Assembly: GCA_900539145.1 (NCBI GenBank)
Contig: UQAX01000039.1
Location: 1 to 25,792, forward strand
Direction: 5' to 3'
DNA from: an uncultured Blautia sp.
GTDB lineage: Bacteria > Bacillota > Clostridia > Lachnospirales > Lachnospiraceae
Length of the DNA stretch: 25,792 nucleotides
Shown: one piece after another, positions 22,218 through 25,792 of the stretch
Numbering within the stretch: position 1 is the first letter of the stretch
How the letters are laid out: the number at the start of each line of letters is the position of its first letter
The notes under the pieces: model-generated
Databases searched by the model: none
The model's input: only the letters and a program-made list of their open reading frames with translations
What the model was told of the DNA's origin: nothing
Position numbers and translations under genes: made by a program

Positions 22218-22499
22218 TTATCTTACGTGAAAGCCTTTTTCATGCTGCTCCTTGGGAAGTGGTTTTCTATCCAGCCATGAAATCTGAATATACGGGCTTT
22301 GATTAATCATCTTCAAAACCCTGTTAATCTGGTCCGCTGTCCCCTGCGCTTCCATCACAACACTGCCATCCCACTCGTTTGTTACCCATCCGGTAACTCC
22401 CGCACTGTCTGCTGCATGCTTTGCCCGATAGCGAAATCCCACGCCCTGTACCCTTCCTGTAAATGTCAGACGTTCACGGATGATATTTTGTTCATTCAT
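22218..22499 (-). CDS. acyP: Acylphosphatase
   Basis: A 93-residue enzyme that hydrolyses carboxyl-phosphate bonds of acyl phosphates in the cytoplasm. The family signature GRVQGVGFRY spans residues 15-24, with catalytic Arg23. The second motif, GWVTNEWDGSVVMEAQG, supplies the catalytic Asn41. Length is normal. The ATG at 22499 was preferred over one at 22520 because AAAGGTGG lies 9 bases before it and the family fold begins just after. It sits 64 bases downstream of the permease gene with no terminator between, so they may be co-transcribed. Confidence 0.93.
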   Translation of the reverse strand: MNEQNIIRERLTFTGRVQGVGFRYRAKHAADSAGVTGWVTNEWDGSVVMEAQGTADQINRVLKMINQSPYIQISWLDRKPLPKEQHEKGFHVR

Positions 22500-22563
22500 T
22501 TTATCGTTCCACCTTTCCATTATTAGATGTAATTACCTTTTTCCCGATATTTCTGTGCTATTA

Positions 22564-23649
22564 TCATGAAAACATAAATGCAGCCAGAATAAACACCATC
22601 AAAAATAAAATATTTGCAATTGTAAAGTACAAAATATACTTTCCTTTTCGACCAGGTCCAGAGGCTACAATAAGCCGGTAAGAAATCAAACTCGCCATTG
22701 ATGCAATCAATGTTCCAAGCCCTCCGATATTTGTTCCGACAATCAAAGCTTCCCATTTCTGTGTAAATCCGGACAATAACAGCGCAGCCGGAACATTGCT
22801 GATGACCTGTGAAGAAGCTACTGCTGTGAGTATTTCATTGCCACTGATGATTCCTTTTAAAAAATCACAAAAAGCCGGAATACGTCCCATATTTCCGATA
22901 AAAATAAAAAATCCCGCAAATGTAAGCAGCAAAGAATAGTCAATCATCTTTAACGTATCCCTATCTGTGAAAAATACAACAAAAACTGTCACAATAGTGA
23001 CAAACCATGCGGGCAATATCTGTGCCACACAGAGCAGACACAGCACAAACAAAACCGCATAGATCACTTGCTTCCGATAGTTCTTGAAAGATACTTCCGA
23101 AGCAATCTGTAACGTGTGCAACGGCTGTTTTTTTCGAAGGACAATGGTCACGAAAAGTAACACCGCCGCAAGAACAGTATACGGGAGCATCAATATAAGA
23201 AATTCTCCCACTCCCATCCCCGATTTAGAATACAGATAAAGATTTTGGGGATTTCCAATTGGGGTAAACATACTTCCAAGGTTCGCTGCTATTGTCTGTA
23301 ACACAACCACCAAAATAATGCTCTCCCTCCGGTCAGACATCTCTAATACCTGAATTGCAAATGGCACAAATGTGATAAGCGCCACATCATTGGTAATCAG
23401 CATACTGGATATAAAACATAAAAAAACAAGTATCAACTCCAACTGGTGACTGTTTTTTACTTTTGTAAGTAATCTATCGGCTGCCTGCCGGAACACGCCG
23501 AGACGATTTGCTCCTGCCATCACTGCCATCAGACAAAACAAAAGCCCAAGCGTATGAAAATCAATATAACTTAAATATGCACTATCCGGCGGAACTACAA
23601 TGGCAGATATAAGTGCAAGTACCCATGCAATAATCAATACAATATTCAT
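22564..23649 (-). CDS. Ion-transporter-superfamily permease (SLC13/ArsB/YbiR-like)
   Basis: A 361-residue membrane protein of the ArsB/NhaD/CitMHS/SLC13 permease superfamily. Diagnostic segments are CLMAVMAGANRLGVFRQAAD, SSMLITNDVALITFVPFAIQ (about 81-100), ANLGSMFTPIGNPQNLYLYS and, in the second half, SSQVISNVPAALLLSGFTQK and GTNIGGLGTLIASMASLISY. The two related halves, each with a re-entrant N-D/N-V-P segment, are typical of the family. It is short compared with ArsB (about 430 residues) and resembles YbiR-like anion permeases. The substrate (carboxylate, oxyanion or Na+/H+) is undetermined. An AAAAGGAAAAAG ribosome binding site precedes the ATG, and the gene lies 25 bases after the broken hipA. 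Confidence 0.85.
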   Translation of the reverse strand: MNIVLIIAWVLALISAIVVPPDSAYLSYIDFHTLGLLFCLMAVMAGANRLGVFRQAADRLLTKVKNSHQLELILVFLCFISSMLITNDVALITFVPFAIQVLEMSDRRESIILVVVLQTIAANLGSMFTPIGNPQNLYLYSKSGMGVGEFLILMLPYTVLAAVLLFVTIVLRKKQPLHTLQIASEVSFKNYRKQVIYAVLFVLCLLCVAQILPAWFVTIVTVFVVFFTDRDTLKMIDYSLLLTFAGFFIFIGNMGRIPAFCDFLKGIISGNEILTAVASSQVISNVPAALLLSGFTQKWEALIVGTNIGGLGTLIASMASLISYRLIVASGPGRKGKYILYFTIANILFLMVFILAAFMFS

Positions 23650-23674
23650 TCTTTTTCCTTTTCTATTCTTTTTT

Positions 23675-24628
23675 CTACAAATACTCCCCTAACCGCTCTT
23701 TTACATTCGCTTCAATCCCTTTCATGATATCCAGACATTTTTCTTTATTCATTCCTGCTGCTATGCCCACTGCAAGAATTTCTTTTTCTCCCGGATTACG
23801 TCCATTTCCATCCACTGCTGTCGTATGCTCCCCATAATACGTATTACTATAAGTAAGATCATAAGCAGGACTCAAACGCCAGCTATCATTTTCTTCATCA
23901 TAAAGAAATGTGAAATTCTTCGAATGATCATCTCTGTTATGCGCAAATACATTAAAGCACATTCGGCGAAACATATTTTCTAAATCCATCTCATTATTAT
24001 TCGTTAATATTTTTGTCAGCTTCATAAGACCATGATAATCCATACTTGGCTATTCAAAATCCAACTCCAAAAGTGCCGCAGCTGTAAGCATATGGTTCTT
24101 TTTTTCTCCTTTTGTATCCACTGCCCTGTCAAAACGTTTTGTTCCAAAATATCCTTCGCATTTTTCAGATGGAAATAATCTGGTCTCACTCATAATAATT
24201 CCGCATTGTCTTGCACAGCAAGAATAGTCATATTCCATCTTTCCTGCATTTTCGCCATCTACATGAGCAGGAAATTTAATAATCCATTGCTCTCCATCTA
24301 TTGATGTCATAATCTTCGGTCTGGCTCCACCACTTGTTACAGTCAAATCATCTGGATTTTGTTTATGCGAACGTAATAATCGGTTCAGCAGCAAGTTTCC
24401 CCAGCCATCCGGAAGACTATCCGCAAATACTCCAAAAAGTCCCTGAAAATAATCTTTTGTCGGAATAAACACCTGGTCTTTTAATGGAAGAGAAAAGGGG
24501 CTGATTGAAAATCCTTTTTCAATCCAGCTTTTACTATACTGAAACGCAATTTTACGACCGGCTGTCATCGCCAGCGTCCCGACCAATCGTTCATTATAAT
24601 ATACTTGTAACGAATTATCTCGTTTCAT
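23675..24628 (-). pseudogene. hipA: HipA-family kinase toxin split by an in-frame amber codon
   Basis: HipA proteins are Ser/Thr kinases that cause growth arrest when not held by HipB. Residues 1-192 carry the N-terminal subdomain (LQVYYNERLVGTLAM, FADSLPDGWGNLLLNRLL), the Gly-rich loop TSGGARPK with the usual autophosphorylated Ser, and the ATP-binding Lys in WIIKFPA. After ALLELDFE comes TAG (24050-24052), then the reading frame continues as PSMDYHGLMKL and the catalytic loop AHNRDDHSKNFTFL and SPAYDLTYS. A full HipA has DFR-x-PSLDY-like sequence here, so only one codon is altered. Both halves hold essential residues and no ribosome binding site precedes the downstream Met. The ATG at 24628 follows AGGAGG by 6 bases and overlaps hipB by 14 bases. 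It is probably inactive unless suppressed. Confidence 0.88.
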
Positions 24629-24893
24629 TAATAACCTCCTGAATATCCTTATATGGTACATTCGTGAATATATCTCTAAGCTCACCAACAATATCCAAAG
24701 CCATTGCAATCTTCGTCAGTGAGAGTAAGGATATCTTTCCTGTCATTTCAAATCTCTTGATCGAACCATAACTCACTCCACTCATAGAAGCCAGTTTTTC
24801 CTGTGAAATAGAACGCCTTTTTCTGATATTTCGCACTCGCTGTGCGAGTTTCTGATCCAGTTCTTCTGCTGTTTCCCATACAAGCTGTCGCAT
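24615..24893 (-). CDS. hipB: HipB-like antitoxin, HTH_3/Xre family
   Basis: A 92-residue DNA-binding antitoxin. The helix-turn-helix covers about residues 15-70: LAQRVRNIRKRRSISQEKLA, then SGVSYGSIKRFEMTGKISLLSLTKIAMAL. It should bind HipA and repress its own operon. The adjacent hipA overlaps its 3' end by 14 bases. Two perfect 14-bp palindromes upstream are the probable operators. A GAGGTGAAG binding site precedes the ATG. Although hipA is broken, hipB looks intact and could still act as a repressor. Confidence 0.9.
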   Translation of the reverse strand: MRQLVWETAEELDQKLAQRVRNIRKRRSISQEKLASMSGVSYGSIKRFEMTGKISLLSLTKIAMALDIVGELRDIFTNVPYKDIQEVINETR

Positions 24894-24911
24894 TTCTTCA
24901 CCTCTTTCTCT

Positions 24912-24966
24912 GATAATATATTATCTATTTTTTGTGATTTTCTGCTATTTTAGATAATATATTATC
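24912..24966 (-). promoter_or_regulatory. Twin palindromic operators of hipBA
   Basis: GATAATATATTATC occurs exactly twice, at 24912-24925 and 24953-24966, each followed on the plus strand by TATTTTT (a direct repeat of about 21 bases), with centres 41 bp apart. They lie between the predicted promoter and hipB, the normal place for HipB-type cooperative repression. Confidence 0.8.
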
Positions 24967-24973
24967 TATTTTT

Positions 24974-25002
24974 ATTTTATCACATATTTCTTGTAATAAC
25001 AA
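24974..25002 (-). promoter_or_regulatory. Candidate hipBA promoter
   Basis: On the minus strand TTGTTA (24997-25002) and TAAAAT (24974-24979) are spaced by 17 bases; the distal operator lies at the expected start site. The sequence is AT-rich and other -10 choices exist. Confidence 0.5.
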
Positions 25003-25068
25003 TGATTTAACCATAAAACGATTACCTGTATCATTATAAAGAATGGATTGTAATAGTGCTCTATAATA

Positions 25069-25202
25069 TTAAAAAAGACGGTAAATATGAACTGTCCTTT
25101 TAGCTGAAATCTCTTTTCCCTTTTCAGCAGGTACACTTCTAATGTCTACTTTTCCATTCCTTGGTTCTAAAAATGGGCAATCCCCCTTGGGACTGCCCAT
25201 TT
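25069..25202 (-). ncRNA. Multi-hairpin element: candidate structured RNA or dispersed repeat
   Basis: Read on the minus strand, four hairpins follow each other. P1 at 25171-25202 is a near-perfect stem, ATGGGCA and TCCC pairing with GGGA and TGCCCAT, followed by TTTTTAG. A weaker P2 is GTAGAC/GTGTAC. P3 is GCTGAAA/TTTCAGC (25103-25128). P4 is AGGACAGT/ACCGTCTT with a T-run ending in TTTTTTAATATT (25069-25101). P1 may terminate the tRNA-binding-protein transcript, and P4 has terminator form as well. The same stretch is an open frame of 43 codons from the ATG at 25200 (MGSPKGDCPFLEP ... VHIYRLF) but lacks a ribosome binding site. I believe such small reading frames recur in Lachnospiraceae genomes, which I could not check. 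Confidence 0.55.
25171..25202 (-). terminator. Intrinsic terminator after the tRNA-binding protein gene
   Basis: AAATGGGCA (25171-25179) pairs with TGCCCATTT (25194-25202), with an inner TCCC/GGGA. On the minus strand TTTTTAG follows. It lies 12 bases past the stop codon of the tRNA-binding protein gene and is also the first hairpin of the multi-hairpin element. Confidence 0.75.
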
Positions 25203-25214
25203 AATCACATTTTA

Positions 25215-25739
25215 TTAATACAATTTCGCACCTGCCGGAATTCTATCATCAACCATAAGAAGATTTAATCCTTCACGACCGTCTTCCTCATGTACTGCTG
25301 AAATCAGCATACCACAGGAGTCAATTCCCATCATTGGTCTTGGAGGCAGATTTGTGATAGCGATACAAGTCTTTCCAACCAGCTCTTCCGGTTCATAATA
25401 CTCATGAATACCGCTTAAAATTACTCTTTTCTCCTCTGTACCGTCATCTAAAACAAATTTCAAAAGTTTCTTTGATTTCGGTACTGCTTCACATTCCAAA
25501 ACTTTCACAGCTCTGAAATCAGATTTGCTGAATGTTTCAAAATCAACCATTTCTTCAAACAATGGCTCGATTTTTACATTGGAAAAATCAATTTTTTCTT
25601 CCACAACCGGAGTCGCTGCAACTGGTGCTGCTTTCTGTGTTGCATTGTTTGCTTCGTTCTTCGCAGCGCCCTGTGACTTCATTGTAGGGACTTTCTCCGC
25701 CACAATTCTGAAAAGGGCTTTAATAACAAGCAATGCCAT
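25215..25739 (-). CDS. tRNA-binding OB-fold protein, like the MetRS C-terminal domain
   Basis: A 174-residue protein. Residues about 67-174 form the EMAP/Arc1p/Trbp111-type tRNA-binding OB fold found at the C-terminus of many methionyl-tRNA synthetases: FETFSKSDFRAVKVLECEAVP, KSKKLLKFVLDDGTEEKRVILSGI, YEPEELVGKTCIAITNLPPRPMMGIDSCGMLISA. The first 65 residues are an unusual amphipathic helix (ALLVIKALFRIVAEKV) followed by an Ala/Asn-rich linker (QGAAKNEANNATQKAAPVAA). No synthetase catalytic domain precedes it, and TAA lies in frame directly before the ATG, so it is a free-standing gene rather than the end of metG. The ribosome binding site for the ATG at 25739 is poor, and Met20 is an alternative start. 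It probably assists a synthetase or binds tRNA in trans. Confidence 0.82.
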   Translation of the reverse strand: MALLVIKALFRIVAEKVPTMKSQGAAKNEANNATQKAAPVAATPVVEEKIDFSNVKIEPLFEEMVDFETFSKSDFRAVKVLECEAVPKSKKLLKFVLDDGTEEKRVILSGIHEYYEPEELVGKTCIAITNLPPRPMMGIDSCGMLISAVHEEDGREGLNLLMVDDRIPAGAKLY

Positions 25740-25792
25740 TTATCGCTATTTTCGCCTAATTATAATACCCTTTTTAGCTTTAAAATTTGCGT

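Noticed and set aside
23675..24043. Separate small gene for the C-terminal half of HipA starting at MDYHGL
   Set aside because: No ribosome binding site precedes the Met and the frame is continuous through TAG with the upstream half, so one interrupted gene is the simpler reading.
25069..25200. 43-codon gene for a small basic protein
   Set aside because: Open frame is real but it has no ribosome binding site and coincides with consecutive hairpins; treated as a candidate RNA or repeat instead.

Overview
The window looks like chromosomal DNA of a low-GC gut Firmicute, most probably a Lachnospiraceae member (Blautia/Ruminococcus-like). This rests on protein style and on the gene content: a FeoA-FeoB fusion, tandem YhgE/Pip proteins, a glycine-riboswitch-controlled AGCS symporter, an intracellular GH20 and GH13, and a VanRS-VanY-type operon. 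The genus is an inference. I saw no rRNA, tRNA, CRISPR array, prophage or IS transposase.

Left part (1-7.4 kb). An alanine/glycine:cation symporter on the minus strand lies behind a long leader holding a tandem glycine riboswitch and a strong intrinsic terminator. Upstream of it is a translationally coupled minus-strand pair: a DapF-like epimerase/racemase and a papain/C39-like cysteine-peptidase-fold protein. Divergent from that pair, a plus-strand run encodes a MATE exporter, a cytoplasmic GH20 beta-N-acetylhexosaminidase and an ArsR/SmtB metal sensor. A palindrome of about 160 bp fills the gap between arsR and feoB.

Metal block (7.4-12.1 kb, minus strand). This holds a FeoA-FeoB fusion for Fe(II) uptake, a P1B-2-type Zn/Cd ATPase and a detached HMA metal-binding domain. 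The HMA-ATPase promoter carries a 12-2-12 imperfect inverted repeat of the kind bound by ArsR/SmtB sensors, so the ArsR at 6857 is the obvious candidate regulator.

Envelope block (12.1-22.2 kb, minus strand). Two tandem YhgE/Pip membrane proteins are followed by a GH13 alpha-amylase-type enzyme. Next comes a response regulator, histidine kinase, unknown membrane-anchored protein and VanY-type D,D-carboxypeptidase. Near-identical 11-bp-period direct repeats sit before the promoter of the regulator gene and before an internal promoter of vanY. This suggests one autoregulated cell-wall stress regulon.

Right part (22.2-25.8 kb, minus strand). A hipBA toxin-antitoxin module has two perfect palindromic operators and a hipA split by an in-frame amber codon. 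An ArsB/CitT-superfamily permease and an acylphosphatase follow it. Beyond hipB is a compact series of hairpins (25.07-25.20 kb) that looks like a structured RNA or dispersed repeat, and then a stand-alone tRNA-binding protein like the MetRS C-terminal domain.

The best candidates for something undescribed are the direct-repeat regulon with its unknown third gene, the racemase plus cysteine-peptidase pair, the multi-hairpin element at 25.1 kb and the large palindrome at 7.3 kb.
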